A stretch of DNA of 64,000 nt, taken from JABDMH01 sp050298535 (GTDB lineage Bacteria; Bacteroidota; Bacteroidia; Chitinophagales; Saprospiraceae). The notes under the pieces are model-generated. The model saw only the letters and a list, made by a program, of their open reading frames with translations. It did no database searches and was not told where the DNA came from. Shown here one piece after another: positions 19,199 through 29,007 of this stretch. The position numbers were made by a program, and so were the translations under genes. Location: contig JBNKUI010000030.1 of NCBI GenBank assembly GCA_050298535.1, forward strand, positions 62,001 to 126,000, written 5' to 3'. The stretch's first letter is position 1. Every line of letters begins with the position of its first letter.

Positions 19199-19984
19199 AT
19201 GTTCACTCTCTTACGAAAACTAAGAAAATCAGTATTCTCGGACCAATCCCTGAGAAAATACGTTCTCTACGCCTTCGGCGAAGTAATGCTTGTAGTGCTT
19301 GGAATACTATTGGCCCTCCAGATAAATAATGCCAACGAGCGTAAAAAGGAAAGAGCCCTTGAAAAGGAATATATGGTAAGTATCCTCCATGACCTATCAA
19401 AGGACCGCATTGCCCTGGAGAAAAATGTGGAATTTGGCATATACCCCGTAAACTATAATGATTCACTTTTTGCCGAGCTTCAAAAAAGACCACTGAAAGG
19501 AAGAGAAAAAAGGATCTATCATTTTCTATTGATATACACGAATGGCCTTCAATTTTCTTACCACGATCGGACCATTTCACAATTAAGAAACTCAGGAGGT
19601 TTTGGACTAATCAGGAATCAAAGTGTGTCCGACGGGATATTAGACTATGATATCCATATGCGAGAATCTATTGCTACTGCAGAAGGTAGGTTAGGTACTT
19701 ACCTCATTAATAATGATATTCGTCTGAATCACGGACTATATGAACTGTACAAAGTGCAGCATCTCAAAGATCAGGCGATGGAATATAAAGATGATATAGA
19801 CCGCATTCCCTATCCTAACGATCTCAAATTATTGAGTTATGATGAGTATGATATCCAAATGGTACTAAATTCAATGTCCTCGATTCGACCTGATGACGAA
19901 AACAAACATGTAAGAGCCGTTCAAGGCCTTGAAATGAATGTAAACCTGGATGCTCTTATTCGATCGGAGTATCACTTACCCTAA
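19199..19984 (+). CDS. DUF6090 family membrane protein (paralogue 1)
   Basis: One of six intact paralogues in this window. The start at 19199 (ATG) aligns with the siblings, although TTG at 19196 is also in frame. The conserved N-terminal block runs MFTLLRKLRKSVFSD, then LRKYVLYAFGEVMLVVLGIL, then LALQINNANE: a basic cytoplasmic tip and one transmembrane helix at about 24-44. The remaining 215 residues are charged, helical and not conserved with the siblings (EKEYMVSILHDLSKD...). The siblings have NNWNE where this copy has NNANE. The function of the family is unknown; a single-pass inner-membrane topology with a large extracytoplasmic helical domain is inferred. Confidence 0.85.
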   Translation: MFTLLRKLRKSVFSDQSLRKYVLYAFGEVMLVVLGILLALQINNANERKKERALEKEYMVSILHDLSKDRIALEKNVEFGIYPVNYNDSLFAELQKRPLKGREKRIYHFLLIYTNGLQFSYHDRTISQLRNSGGFGLIRNQSVSDGILDYDIHMRESIATAEGRLGTYLINNDIRLNHGLYELYKVQHLKDQAMEYKDDIDRIPYPNDLKLLSYDEYDIQMVLNSMSSIRPDDENKHVRAVQGLEMNVNLDALIRSEYHLP

Positions 19985-20442
19985 AATACCGGGCGTCTCT
20001 AAGCAAGAGATTGAAAAAAGTCTGACGTCTCCTATAGATTAGAGAATATTTCTACCTCTCTGTTGTCCTCTCTGCCACATGCTTGAGCCTCGATTCCATT
20101 ATCAATGCAGTAAAGTGCCTCTTCAAAGTCGAAAATCAATATTCGGCCACTTTCCTGCACAGATCGCTTTGTCTCGCAAAACTCCATCAATCACCCAATG
20201 CTCCCAAACTAAAATGAAAACTGGACTGCTTCAATATCACCTGACTCTTCTGTTTCATTTGGGTCTACTTCTCAAAGTCGGACTCCTCCCGCCTCCAAAA
20301 TACTCGCCATATTTAGTTGCATAAAACCATCACCTATTGCGTCCTGACTTTGAAATTACTGACCTGATAGTCGATACAGGACCGTCGTCATTGCTTTTCT
20401 GCTAAAAAAAGACTAAATAAAAACTATCTAAATTTATAAATC
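19985..20442. other. intergenic region
   Basis: About 460 bp between DUF6090 paralogue 1 and the slipin gene. An open stretch at 20079-20324 encodes a Leu/Ser/Pro-rich sequence without recognisable features and is probably not a gene. The 3' part is AT-rich and likely holds the slipin promoter. Confidence 0.4.
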
Positions 20443-21231
20443 ATGGAATTTCCAATCACTGTCATTATTGTCTTAGGTCTCTTCGCATTAAGTGGTATTC
20501 GAGTTGTCTTTGAATACAAAAGAGCCTTAAAATTTCGCTTTGGTCAGTATATCAAGGTGTTAAAGCCTGGTCTTCGTTGGATCATTCCGGTCATTGATAC
20601 TACGCAGTTCGTGGACGTACGAGTCATCACCATCAATATCTTATCACAGGAGGTGATGACAGAAGACAACGTCCCATGTTCCATTGATGGAGTGCTCTTT
20701 TTTCATATCGATGATCCCGAACGAGCTATTTTGGAAGTAGAAGATTACAAATTTGCCATCACACAATTAGCACAGGCTGCACTTCGAGATGTATGCGGTA
20801 AGGTGGAGCTGGATACTATCCTTTCAAAACGCGAAGAAATCGGAAAGAATATTCGCGATATTGTCGAAGAGGAAACAGCAGAATGGGGTATTAAAGTGAT
20901 TGATGTAAAAATCAAGGATATCCAATTACCCGAAAACATGCGTCGCATGATGGCGAATCAGGCGGAGGCAGAGCGTTCACGAAGAGCGCAAATCATTCTG
21001 GCATTGGCAGAAGAGCAAGCCGCCACAAAGTTACTGGAGGCAGGAAAGCTCATCGACCAGTCTCCGTCGGCCATTAAGTTGAGGCTCTATCAGACTTTGG
21101 CTAACATTGCCGCTGAGAAGAATTCTACCATTGTATTCCCTTTCCCGGAAGAGGTCTTGCACAAATTTACTGCGAGTGAAAATGGTAAGGCGGACAAGCA
21201 AATGCATAACATAGGAGATCATTTGTCATAA
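20443..21231 (+). CDS. slipin-family SPFH/Band 7 protein (stomatin-like)
   Basis: Inner-membrane-anchored SPFH protein of 262 residues. It has a hydrophobic N-terminal hairpin (ITVIIVLGLFALSGIRVV) followed by the Band 7 domain: FEYKRALKFRFGQYIKVLKPGLRW, DVRVITINILSQEVMTEDN, VPCSIDGVLFFHIDDPERA, and the helix ETAEWGIKVIDVKIKDIQLPE. A C-terminal coiled region (NQAEAERSRRAQIILALAEE) supports oligomerisation. Slipins form membrane microdomain assemblies and are often paired with an NfeD protease partner, but no NfeD gene is nearby here. Confidence 0.92.
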   Translation: MEFPITVIIVLGLFALSGIRVVFEYKRALKFRFGQYIKVLKPGLRWIIPVIDTTQFVDVRVITINILSQEVMTEDNVPCSIDGVLFFHIDDPERAILEVEDYKFAITQLAQAALRDVCGKVELDTILSKREEIGKNIRDIVEEETAEWGIKVIDVKIKDIQLPENMRRMMANQAEAERSRRAQIILALAEEQAATKLLEAGKLIDQSPSAIKLRLYQTLANIAAEKNSTIVFPFPEEVLHKFTASENGKADKQMHNIGDHLS

Positions 21232-21611
21232 AGCAGATGTTCTGCTAGATCTGAAGTCGAAAATCCAAACTGCATTTTTTGATCTTTTCCCTAGTCTGAA
21301 GACTTGCCAGATTTATATGAAAACTGATGATTTTGTAACGACTATTGATTAGCACATAGCGTAAAGACCTTCTTTAATCGGAGTAGTTAACCTCAATCTT
21401 GATCACCAGACATTTTTGAAAGGATGACTTCGAGTCACGTGTCTTAGTACGTATGAAAAAATCTACTCTTTAGCCACCAGATGACCTTTTAGATCTATGT
21501 ATATACAACGAAAAAAACTACAATGAAAAGCAGAATTGACCCGTCAAAAAGTGTTTTGCAACTATCTTGACTTATCTGAAAGATTAAGCACTTCTTACCT
21601 ATCTTTAGATC
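21232..21611. other. intergenic region with a -7-like element at its 3' end
   Basis: About 380 bp without a gene. TATCTTTA at 21600-21607 resembles the Bacteroidota -7 element TAnnTTTG and lies only 4 nt before the next ATG. No matching TTTG -33 element is at the usual distance. Confidence 0.3.
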
Positions 21612-22343
21612 ATGTTGACCTTACTGCGTAACATGAGAAAAGGAGTCCTTGCCAGAGATAAAGTACAGAAGTATATACTCTATGCTGTAGGTGAGATCTT
21701 CTTGGTGATGATCGGAATTTTGCTGGCATTGCAAGTTAATAACTGGAATGAACAGCGAAAATATCGCACCCTCGAAAAAGAAATTCTGAGAGAAATCAAT
21801 CAGGAATTCAAATCCAATCTGCAAGAATTAGAAGGTACCCTGGCGAGATATGAAATCGTACGACAAAACTTGAATGCAGTCATACAGTCTTTTCCAATCA
21901 ACGCAGAGACTATCGACCTGGATACATTAGCCTCTCAACTAGCGAAAGTTCATTTCAGAGGTAACTATGATGGCACGGAGATTTCAATATCCAGATTGAA
22001 AAATTACACTTCATTTGATATTATTTCTAACTCCGAATTACAGTCTTTGCTGATGCAATGGGAATTCCTGGATGCTGACTACCGCTATGATGAAGAAAGA
22101 TCATTAGCTTTTCACCGTGAGCGATTCGAACCCGTCATATCTACTAAACTTCCTCGCCCCTACTCAACCGGCTTAAGAGATCCACGAACGGACCTTACTT
22201 ATTTAGAGGGCCTGGAATTTGAAGGATTAATCAAAATGAAAAAATTACAAGTTGATAATCTATTCAGAACATTGAACGAAGAACCTAATATCATCGAGGG
22301 ATGCAACGAATCATTGAATTATCAGAAAGCGAGTAATCCCTAA
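21612..22343 (+). CDS. DUF6090 family membrane protein (paralogue 2)
   Basis: A 243-residue member of the local DUF6090 set. The N-terminal signature is MLTLLRNMRKGVLARDKVQ, then KYILYAVGEIFLVMIGILL, then ALQVNNWNEQRK, with one transmembrane helix at about 25-44. The rest is a predicted helical extracytoplasmic domain (EKEILREINQEFKSNLQELEG). As in its siblings, the first 60 residues are nearly invariant and the remainder is divergent. A possible -7 promoter element ends 4 nt before the ATG, suggesting a leaderless or very short leader transcript. Confidence 0.85.
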   Translation: MLTLLRNMRKGVLARDKVQKYILYAVGEIFLVMIGILLALQVNNWNEQRKYRTLEKEILREINQEFKSNLQELEGTLARYEIVRQNLNAVIQSFPINAETIDLDTLASQLAKVHFRGNYDGTEISISRLKNYTSFDIISNSELQSLLMQWEFLDADYRYDEERSLAFHRERFEPVISTKLPRPYSTGLRDPRTDLTYLEGLEFEGLIKMKKLQVDNLFRTLNEEPNIIEGCNESLNYQKASNP

Positions 22344-22535
22344 AGAATTTTTCATGGGCTTGCAACTTTCTTTGCTATTAGTGATATTGAACTGTTGATG
22401 CTTTTTCATTGCATATTAGATCAATGGCGAATAAAATGTAAGGAATACCGATGATGTACATTGATATCACACCAAGATGAACATACCTAGCCATATTGAC
22501 ACCATTGAATCAATAATGTTGCAAGGGGTTACTAA

Positions 22536-23234
22536 CTAGTTGAATGTCACTGAATAAGTTGTTAAGGGGTCTAGTGTAATGCCAGTCGTGCCAGAATTAT
22601 TATTGAGTACCTGAAACATCAGAGTTCTGCTGCCTGAGCTTGAATTGCAAACAGGAGCTACACCAGGATTAAAGATCAATCTACTTTGATAGTTGATTGT
22701 TGGAACAACCGAATTGCCTTTTGGAACATAAACTAGTTGTGCATCGCCATTAAATACATAACCTCTTCCTGCTCGGCCACCCTCCACATACATCGTGCCT
22801 GTACATGAACTGTTGTCCGTAAAATAGATAGTTTCATGAGCAAGGCTATCAGATGTATAAATATCTACATAATACCCTTGCCCACTGACAAACTGATTGG
22901 CCTTAAGACCTTGCGGACCTGCCGTGGAAGGACCCACATAAGTCAGACCCAGTGTGCTGGGATCAGATCCATTAATCTTAGAGGTAAATGAACTAGCACC
23001 ACCTCCTCCAGCAAGTGCAGCCCAACTAGTACCATCAAAGTAGTAAAAGCCCTTCGTGTTGTTGGTCTGGTAAATTAGCATACCCTCAATATCCGGATTT
23101 ATATTATCTCTCTGTGTTTCTGTCATTCTTGGGATTAAGATACCCTCCGTTGTGCTTTCAACTTCCAAGGCCTGACCGATCACATTACTAATCATGGTAA
23201 GGCACAGCAGTAACAAAAAAGTATATTTTTTCAT
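22536..23234 (-). CDS. secreted protein with phage-tail-like N-terminal cassette
   Basis: A 232-residue exported protein with signal peptide MKKYTFLLLLCLTMISNVIGQ. It is followed by a segment common in Bacteroidota secreted and tail-fibre-like proteins: ALEVESTTEGILIPRMTETQR, then MLIYQTNNTKGFYYFDGTSW, then a Gly-rich hinge (AGGGGASS). The C-terminal 150 residues look beta-rich (FVSGQGYYVDIYTSD, GRAGRGYVFNGDAQLVYVP). Four Cys residues occur, one pair possibly forming a disulphide. No enzymatic motif is seen; a surface structural or binding role is inferred. It is transcribed opposite to its neighbours. Confidence 0.65.
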   Translation of the reverse strand: MKKYTFLLLLCLTMISNVIGQALEVESTTEGILIPRMTETQRDNINPDIEGMLIYQTNNTKGFYYFDGTSWAALAGGGGASSFTSKINGSDPSTLGLTYVGPSTAGPQGLKANQFVSGQGYYVDIYTSDSLAHETIYFTDNSSCTGTMYVEGGRAGRGYVFNGDAQLVYVPKGNSVVPTINYQSRLIFNPGVAPVCNSSSGSRTLMFQVLNNNSGTTGITLDPLTTYSVTFN

Positions 23235-23848
23235 GTTTTAAGTTATTTAGCTTATCAAGGACTGGTTACGTAAAATAGCAAAAAATTGTACTCCTGACTT
23301 TAAAGACCGGAATTTTGATGCAGATAGCTATTTAAATGAAATAGTCTGACAAGATAGCTCCGTTTCCGGATGTAAAGGAAGCAATTGTGGATGTACCTTT
23401 GCTTCCTTAGCTAGTAAGAGCCTCCGATTTTTTTGGTAAAAAAAGAATTATATCTATCATTCCTATAGTAAATCAGAAAATAGTTGATCGAATCAAGTGC
23501 TATGCGGCAAACTACCATATGATATCGGAGAAATCGCCTTGGTGGTCATCGTGATCTTGATTGCCCTGCAAATCAATAGCTGGAGTAAGGCTCATAAATT
23601 GCGAGCACAGGAAATTGGTATCTTAAGGAAATTCAATCCGTATACTCGTTTACTGTGACCACGACCTGGGTGCCAAATTTAGATTAGTAGCCATGTAAGA
23701 CTAAATCTGTTGATCGCGTACAGACGAAACATTTTGGAAAGGAGGTTCACCTTGAAGTCCAACTCAATTTTTAAACAGTTGACAGGATCTCCTTTATAAA
23801 TTGCTAAAAATGCAGTAAGTTCAAATCCATCTTATTAAAATTTAGAAT
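23235..23848. other. intergenic region around the DUF6090 remnant
   Basis: Apart from the remnant at 23466-23640, no gene was seen. The segment ending at 23848 (ttattaaaatttagaat) precedes the pgm ATG and closely resembles the sequence before the DUF6090 gene at 41677 (ataaaatttagatt), so both may carry a related AT-rich promoter or start context. Confidence 0.35.
23466..23640 (+). pseudogene. DUF6090 remnant
   Basis: The DNA matches the 5' end of the intact paralogue at 41677, including ttgatcgaatcaa followed later by atcggagaaatcgccttggt. One frame reads YDIGEIALVVIVILIALQIN, then SWSKAHKLRAQEIGILRKFN. It has frameshifts before the transmembrane segment, no start codon, and stops soon after residue 60 of the family. 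It is a truncated, inactivated copy of the paralogue family. Confidence 0.8.
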
Positions 23849-25489
23849 ATGGCAATCCATCCTCAGGCAGGCAAAACAGCAACCCAAGACCAACTCATAA
23901 ATATTCCAAAAATCATTACGAACTACTTTACCGAAGAGCCGGATATAAGCCACCGTGAACAAAGAGTGTCCTTTGGGACTTCTGGCCACCGCGGATCTTC
24001 CCTACATAGATCTTTTAATGAGCAGCATATACTGGCTACCACACAGGCGATATGCGATTATCGAGAGAAAGTAGGTATCAAAGGTCCTGTGTTTGTGGGG
24101 ATAGACTCACATGCATTGTCCACTCCGGCACAGGCAACTACATTGGAAGTGTTGGCAGCCAATGAGGTAATTACTATGATCGCTACTGATGATGAATACA
24201 CTCCGACTCCAGCCGTAAGTCATGCCATCTTAGAATATAATAAGGGAAAGTTCTCCGGTTTGGCCGACGGTATCGTCATAACACCCTCACACAATCCCCC
24301 TGAGGATGGAGGCTTTAAGTACAATATGACCAACGGAGGACCCGCCGAAGGATCGGTGACTTCATGGATTGAATCGAGAGCTAACGAGATATTGGAAAAT
24401 AGTCTTAATGATGTCAAACGAGTAACCCTGACGAAAGCATTACAGGCATCGACAACACATCGATACGATTATCTGGAGCAGTATACGGCTGATTTACAAG
24501 ATGTGATTGATCTACCGCTACTCAAGGCGTCAGGCCTGCAAATGGGGGTAGATCCATTAGGTGGTGCCGGTGTGCATTATTGGCAACGTATAGCAGATCG
24601 ATTTGACTTAAACCTAACAGTGGTAGACGATGCTGTGGATCATACCTTCCGTTTTATGTCACTGGATTGGGATGGTAAAATACGCATGGATCCCTCCTCC
24701 CGCTATGCCATGCAGAGACTGATTGCATTAAAGGATGATTTTCCCGTGGCATTCGCCTGCGATACCGATCATGACCGACACGGTATTGTCACTCGCAGTT
24801 CCGGACTCATGTCTCCTAATCATTATCTGGCGGTTGCCATTTATTACCTATTCCAAAATCGATCACAATGGCCCGCTACCACAGGTATTGGAAAGACATT
24901 AGTCAGCAGCCAAATGATTGATCGTGTGGCTGGAAAACTGGGAAGAAAGTTAGTAGAAGTGCCCGTGGGCTTCAAGTGGTTTGTGGACGGATTATATGAT
25001 GGTACGTTGGGTTTCGGAGGTGAGGAAAGCGCGGGTGCCTCCTTTTTGAACCTTCACGGTAAAGTCTGGTCTACAGATAAGGACGGAATTATTGCCGCCC
25101 TACTAGCCGGAGAAATTACCGCCAGCACGGGTAAGGATCCGGGCGAAATCTATCAGGAATTCACGAAAGAATTCGGTGAACCGGTATATGACCGAATTGA
25201 TGCTCCGGCCACGCCTGAGCAAAAAGATAAGCTGAAGAAGCTCTCTCCAGATCAAATTACTTCCTCAGAATTAGCGGGTGAAAAGATTACTAACATCCTT
25301 ACCAATGCACCGGGCAATGGTGCCGCTATCGGAGGTCTGAAAGTTGAAACGGCCAACGGTTGGTTTGCCGCCCGTCCCTCCGGTACAGAAAACATTTACA
25401 AGATTTATGCAGAAAGCTTTAAAGGATCAGACCATCTAAAGCGGATCCAGGAAGAAGCGCAAGAGGTCGTGAGTGATGCTATTAAATAG
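23849..25489 (+). CDS. pgm: phosphoglucomutase, alpha-D-glucose-phosphate-specific
   Basis: Cytosolic enzyme interconverting glucose 1-phosphate and glucose 6-phosphate; 546 residues, as in E. coli Pgm. The phosphoserine loop is TPSHNPPEDGGFKYN (Ser147), the Mg2+ site CDTDHDRHG (Asp305, 307, 309), the sugar-binding loop GFGGEESAG and the phosphate-binding loop RPSGTENIYKIYAES near the C-terminus. The N-terminal start MAIHPQAGK and SFGTSGHRGSS are standard. The 3' end of the gene and about 90 bp beyond are duplicated in decayed form at 29008-29221. Confidence 0.97.
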   Translation: MAIHPQAGKTATQDQLINIPKIITNYFTEEPDISHREQRVSFGTSGHRGSSLHRSFNEQHILATTQAICDYREKVGIKGPVFVGIDSHALSTPAQATTLEVLAANEVITMIATDDEYTPTPAVSHAILEYNKGKFSGLADGIVITPSHNPPEDGGFKYNMTNGGPAEGSVTSWIESRANEILENSLNDVKRVTLTKALQASTTHRYDYLEQYTADLQDVIDLPLLKASGLQMGVDPLGGAGVHYWQRIADRFDLNLTVVDDAVDHTFRFMSLDWDGKIRMDPSSRYAMQRLIALKDDFPVAFACDTDHDRHGIVTRSSGLMSPNHYLAVAIYYLFQNRSQWPATTGIGKTLVSSQMIDRVAGKLGRKLVEVPVGFKWFVDGLYDGTLGFGGEESAGASFLNLHGKVWSTDKDGIIAALLAGEITASTGKDPGEIYQEFTKEFGEPVYDRIDAPATPEQKDKLKKLSPDQITSSELAGEKITNILTNAPGNGAAIGGLKVETANGWFAARPSGTENIYKIYAESFKGSDHLKRIQEEAQEVVSDAIK

Positions 25490-25580
25490 AATATTTTATA
25501 AGTAACTCTAATTCTTATGTTTAGGTCATAACACCAGAAGGTGAGTCAAGGTACTTCATTCCATGGTACAGATCTTAATC
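25373..25580 (+). repeat. direct repeat copy A: pgm 3' end plus downstream flank
   Basis: Covers the last ~117 bp of pgm and ~90 bp after its stop. It is repeated at 29008-29221 with many substitutions but clear co-linearity, including the shared stretch gatgctattaaatagaata. Confidence 0.85.
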
Positions 25581-25812
25581 CATGAAAACTTCCTCGCAAA
25601 TGGGAAGTTTCTCAATGGTGCGATTATTTTCAAGATTACAATCTAATGTATGATAAGTATTATGGTGTGTCTCAATATAGAGGACGGATTCTTCCATTGT
25701 GCATACGCAGCAAATGATCTTCGTCTCCCAAGACATCCAAGTGTCTATACCACAAAGGAGACTAAAGGCCATTGGGAAAAAATAATCCTAAAGTCTAAAA
25801 CTTTCATGGTAT
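25490..25812. other. intergenic region after pgm
   Basis: The first ~90 bp belong to the direct repeat shared with 29122-29221. The rest shows no gene, RNA or terminator that I recognise. Confidence 0.4.
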
Positions 25813-26424
25813 CTAAGGACAGGTCGCGCCAACATTGAATACGGCAGTGAAACGTCCTTCTCGGTTGTCAGAAGTGCCGGTTCCACTATTACCCTTAAAT
25901 AAGACAGCCATAGTATCTCCTGCCGTAAATTCTACACAATTAGCCAAATCAGAACAAGAGGTGGATCCTTGATTTACAGTACAAGTCAGACCTGTTGCCA
26001 CTCCATTCTTATAGACTGTAAAGACATAATTTGTTTCTGTCGTGGCATCGGGAATTGCAGCTGCAAATAGATTTAGTGTCCCTGATAATGACACTCTGGA
26101 AGCAGCCAGATCGTATGATGATCCTCTAAAACTCGAAGCCAGAGGTATAAAATTATCATCTGTATATGACCCATTAAAAGCACTACCTCCACCTACTAAA
26201 ATCATACTAGAACCTCCTCCACCTCCAGATCCCAATGTGGCTGCATCGCGCACTCCCAGTGTCCCATCAGGAAGAACAACTACCACACTAGTGGCAGAGT
26301 TATCAGTTGCCAATTGGTTTACCTTCGCTGTACCATCAACCTCCAGGTCCTGAGCTGCAAGATCAAACGATACGCTAAAGAAAAGAGCAAGAATCAAGAT
26401 AATATTGGAATATCTCATCGTCAT
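25813..26424 (-). CDS. secreted protein with 'EVDG' cassette and TNF/C1q-like C-terminal part
   Basis: A 203-residue exported protein. A signal peptide (MRYSNIILILALFFSVSFDLAAQ, from Met3) is followed by the cassette LEVDGTAKVNQLATDNSATS, then VVVVLPDGTLGVRDAATLG, and a Gly-rich hinge (GSGGGGGSS). The C-terminal 120 residues are beta-rich (SLSGTLNLFAAAIPDAT, YVFTVYKNGVAT, CVEFTAGDTMAVLFKGN), resembling jelly-roll modules of tail-fibre or collagen-like proteins. The closest relative in the window is the protein at 62280-62864, with the same architecture. Function not known; surface display is inferred. Confidence 0.65.
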   Translation of the reverse strand: MTMRYSNIILILALFFSVSFDLAAQDLEVDGTAKVNQLATDNSATSVVVVLPDGTLGVRDAATLGSGGGGGSSMILVGGGSAFNGSYTDDNFIPLASSFRGSSYDLAASRVSLSGTLNLFAAAIPDATTETNYVFTVYKNGVATGLTCTVNQGSTSCSDLANCVEFTAGDTMAVLFKGNSGTGTSDNREGRFTAVFNVGATCP

Positions 26425-26985
26425 ATATTTGAATGATTTATATCAGAACTGAATGATTGCACTGTCCTAATCTTAGACAATCAAGATGAATTCAAGACTA
26501 CTCACTTCCATGCAATCCTGTTCCGCATCTAAGATAAAACAACAGTAAGATACCAATCCCTCTCGAGATAATCTAAGGAAAGTACGTTGAATGTCCAAAG
26601 ATTAACATCATCCAAATTGTAGTCTAATTGACTACTTGCTGAAAAGAACTCATTTATCAATGATCTCGAAGGGACAATTTGACAACAATGTATCAAAATA
26701 ATATCTAAGAAATTGCCTAGTCAAGAAATTGCCTCCACCATAGGACTGACATTGTGAAAGTCCCGTTCATATGACAACAAGCATTTATTTCGAGAGGGGA
26801 TGAAGGCCTAGATCCCCTATTTATGTAGGGTACAGTTATCACCTCAAAGCTTGCCGTAATGTTGAAGACAGGGTATAAAAACCTGGGTTCAGTAGTAGGC
26901 GTACTGTGGATCGATCAAATTAAGGGTTTCCATATGTTAGAGTTTTCAACCATTTTCGCACCCTGAGGTTGAAAGATTACACTAT
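26425..26985. other. intergenic region containing a gene remnant
   Basis: About 560 bp without an intact gene. Near its right end it holds the P-loop NTPase remnant at 26891-26958. The rest shows no motif. Confidence 0.4.
26891..26958 (-). pseudogene. remnant of the 3' end of the P-loop NTPase gene
   Basis: The plus-strand sequence atcgatcaaattaagggttt, followed by tagagttttcaacca, matches the 3' coding region of the NTPase gene at 37673-37725 (atcgatcaaattgagggctt, then agagtttttcaacca). In that gene it encodes LVEKLCHVKALNLIDAETTP. Indels and a stop break the frame here. Its orientation is the same as the intact gene. Confidence 0.65.
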
Positions 26986-28719
26986 CTAATAGCGCCAGCT
27001 GGTCAAATCCGCATCCTCTGGTGCAATCAGTCCTATTTTCTCCACATATTTTTTAACAAACATCTGATTATAGCGCAAGCGAGAAATATGATTTCCATTG
27101 TCATGATCCCCGTTCCAGCAATGTTCTGCTCGATCGCCATAATCTACTTCACCATTATAGTATGGGGCTGAGGTTTCTTCTAAAATATCCTCGGCCAAAT
27201 AAACGGCATTATTTAAATAGTAATTATCCATATCGCCACAGTACAAATGGATTTTGTGTTCCCAGTCGGTTCCGTATTTTTTCCAATCCCTCTTCATAAT
27301 ATACGCCAGGTCAAAATTTTCCTTCCAGTAAGATGCTACTTCAGGATTTATTTCGCCCGTGATCCGATCCCATATTCTTTGGGGGTACCCTTCGGCATCA
27401 AGGGGTGAAAAAGTGGCCTCCCAAATATCCCACTGTTGACCTGATCTTCCTTTACTTCCCAGGACCAGTTCCCGGTAGTTCATATCACGCAGGGTTGCAT
27501 CCACATTGCCCAGGTAGTCTCTATGTCCAGGGACCAGCGTTTTTCTAAAGGGTCCCTCTTTATAGTACGCGTTTTTATCATCATAAATATTCACCAGACA
27601 ATAGGCCCGAAAATCGATGGGATCTGGACAGGCAGCAAAGCACATACCGTACTCAGTAGGGTATTTCACCTGAACCGCCAGGGCTTCCCAACCCCCGGTT
27701 GATCCACCATAAACAAAACGCGCCCATCCTTCACCAATGCCTCGAAATTGCTCTTCGATATGGGGTATCAACTCATAGGTAATGGCATCTCCATAAGGTC
27801 CCTGTGCCGCTGAATTAACCGCATACGAATCATCATAGTACGGAGTGGGATGTTGAATCTCGATTGCTATTACTCTAGGAAAATCCGGCCCTGTCCATAT
27901 TTTATAAAAGTCATAGGCTTCTTGTTGTACGATCTTATTATATCCTTCCACATCGAAGCGGGCACTGTAATCCGGTTCCAGATCAGGATCAGGTGGCTCT
28001 TCCCTGAACCCTCCGAAATTGGCCGGGAAATGTCCGTGAAAAATCGCCAACGGATATTTCACCTCCGGATGTTCATCAAACCCCTCTGGCAGTAAGACAT
28101 GGGCTCCCAGGTACATATCCCTGCCCCAAAATTTACTGAGAAGCTCACTCCTCAATCGAAGGTGTTTAACATATTTTGTATCTGTAGGAGGTTCGATAGG
28201 GGGAATAATTTGATCCAGGTCGAGTTCTATCTTATTTAAGCCCTGGGGATCAATAGTGACTTGCTCTACCGATGAATATACATTTCCCGGAGCGCGATTC
28301 CACTGTTGGCCCTCTCCCCTATCCATAGGTAACTTTACTACATGTCCGTCGGCTCTGTGAAAAGTCTCATACTTATGAAACAAAACCTGAACATAATAAT
28401 CACCTTCCGGCAGATCCGCAAAATCCTGAATAGGGTAACCAAAAGACTTAAGATCAAACTCCAGGGACTGACCCTGCTCCCACCCGGTTACATCCATACC
28501 AAATCCCTGGCAGGTAGAGGGTCCGTCGCTAAGCTGAAACCGCAGCTCACTTTCATCCTCATTAGAAATCAGCAAGATCATGCGGCCATCCAGTACTTCG
28601 GAATAATAACGGTCAGGATACTCAATAGAAATAGATTGAGCCTGAATGGCAATATATAGGAATAGGAAGCAAAGTATTCCAAAAACAGACCTTACGGATC
28701 TTGTGGAGAGTAATTTCAT
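26986..28719 (-). CDS. secreted esterase-family alpha/beta hydrolase
   Basis: About 577 residues from the preferred start at 28719, which gives the signal peptide MKLLSTRSVRSVFGILCFLF to IQAQ; the frame is open to 28788. Residues 30-170 form a beta-rich N-terminal domain. The esterase-D/putative-esterase fold follows with LRLRSELLSKFWGRDMYLGAHVLLP, a possible oxyanion region (LAIFHGHFP) and the nucleophile elbow FVYGGSTGGWEALA (Ser in GGSTGG). Near the C-terminus DMDNYYLNNAVYLAED and GDRAEHCWNGDHDN may carry the acid and His. A secreted esterase acting on sugar or hydroxy-acid esters is inferred; the substrate is unknown. Confidence 0.85.
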   Translation of the reverse strand: MKLLSTRSVRSVFGILCFLFLYIAIQAQSISIEYPDRYYSEVLDGRMILLISNEDESELRFQLSDGPSTCQGFGMDVTGWEQGQSLEFDLKSFGYPIQDFADLPEGDYYVQVLFHKYETFHRADGHVVKLPMDRGEGQQWNRAPGNVYSSVEQVTIDPQGLNKIELDLDQIIPPIEPPTDTKYVKHLRLRSELLSKFWGRDMYLGAHVLLPEGFDEHPEVKYPLAIFHGHFPANFGGFREEPPDPDLEPDYSARFDVEGYNKIVQQEAYDFYKIWTGPDFPRVIAIEIQHPTPYYDDSYAVNSAAQGPYGDAITYELIPHIEEQFRGIGEGWARFVYGGSTGGWEALAVQVKYPTEYGMCFAACPDPIDFRAYCLVNIYDDKNAYYKEGPFRKTLVPGHRDYLGNVDATLRDMNYRELVLGSKGRSGQQWDIWEATFSPLDAEGYPQRIWDRITGEINPEVASYWKENFDLAYIMKRDWKKYGTDWEHKIHLYCGDMDNYYLNNAVYLAEDILEETSAPYYNGEVDYGDRAEHCWNGDHDNGNHISRLRYNQMFVKKYVEKIGLIAPEDADLTSWRY

Positions 28720-29007
28720 AGTGGTACGATTGAAGAGGTATAGACATTCCAAGATATCATTCTTCGTAGCTATTTCAAACAGTAACACACCTGTACCGTT
28801 CCGTCACCGTAGGTGGTCACATGCTCCATGAACAAAGAGGTTGGTCGATTTCCTTGGCCTAAAAAGAATCCCATCTCCCTGTATTAGAGGCAACAGAGAT
28901 ATCCAAAGATAGTCCGCTGCTGGGCAGAGGACTGGAAAAGTCGTACCTCATCTGCCATGTGCCCCTACTGATCAGGATTTTGAAGGATTTAACCAAATCT
29001 TGTGACT

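Noticed and set aside
20079..20324. 81-codon plus-strand frame before the slipin gene
   Set aside because: Low-complexity Leu/Ser/Pro composition, no signal peptide, no motif.
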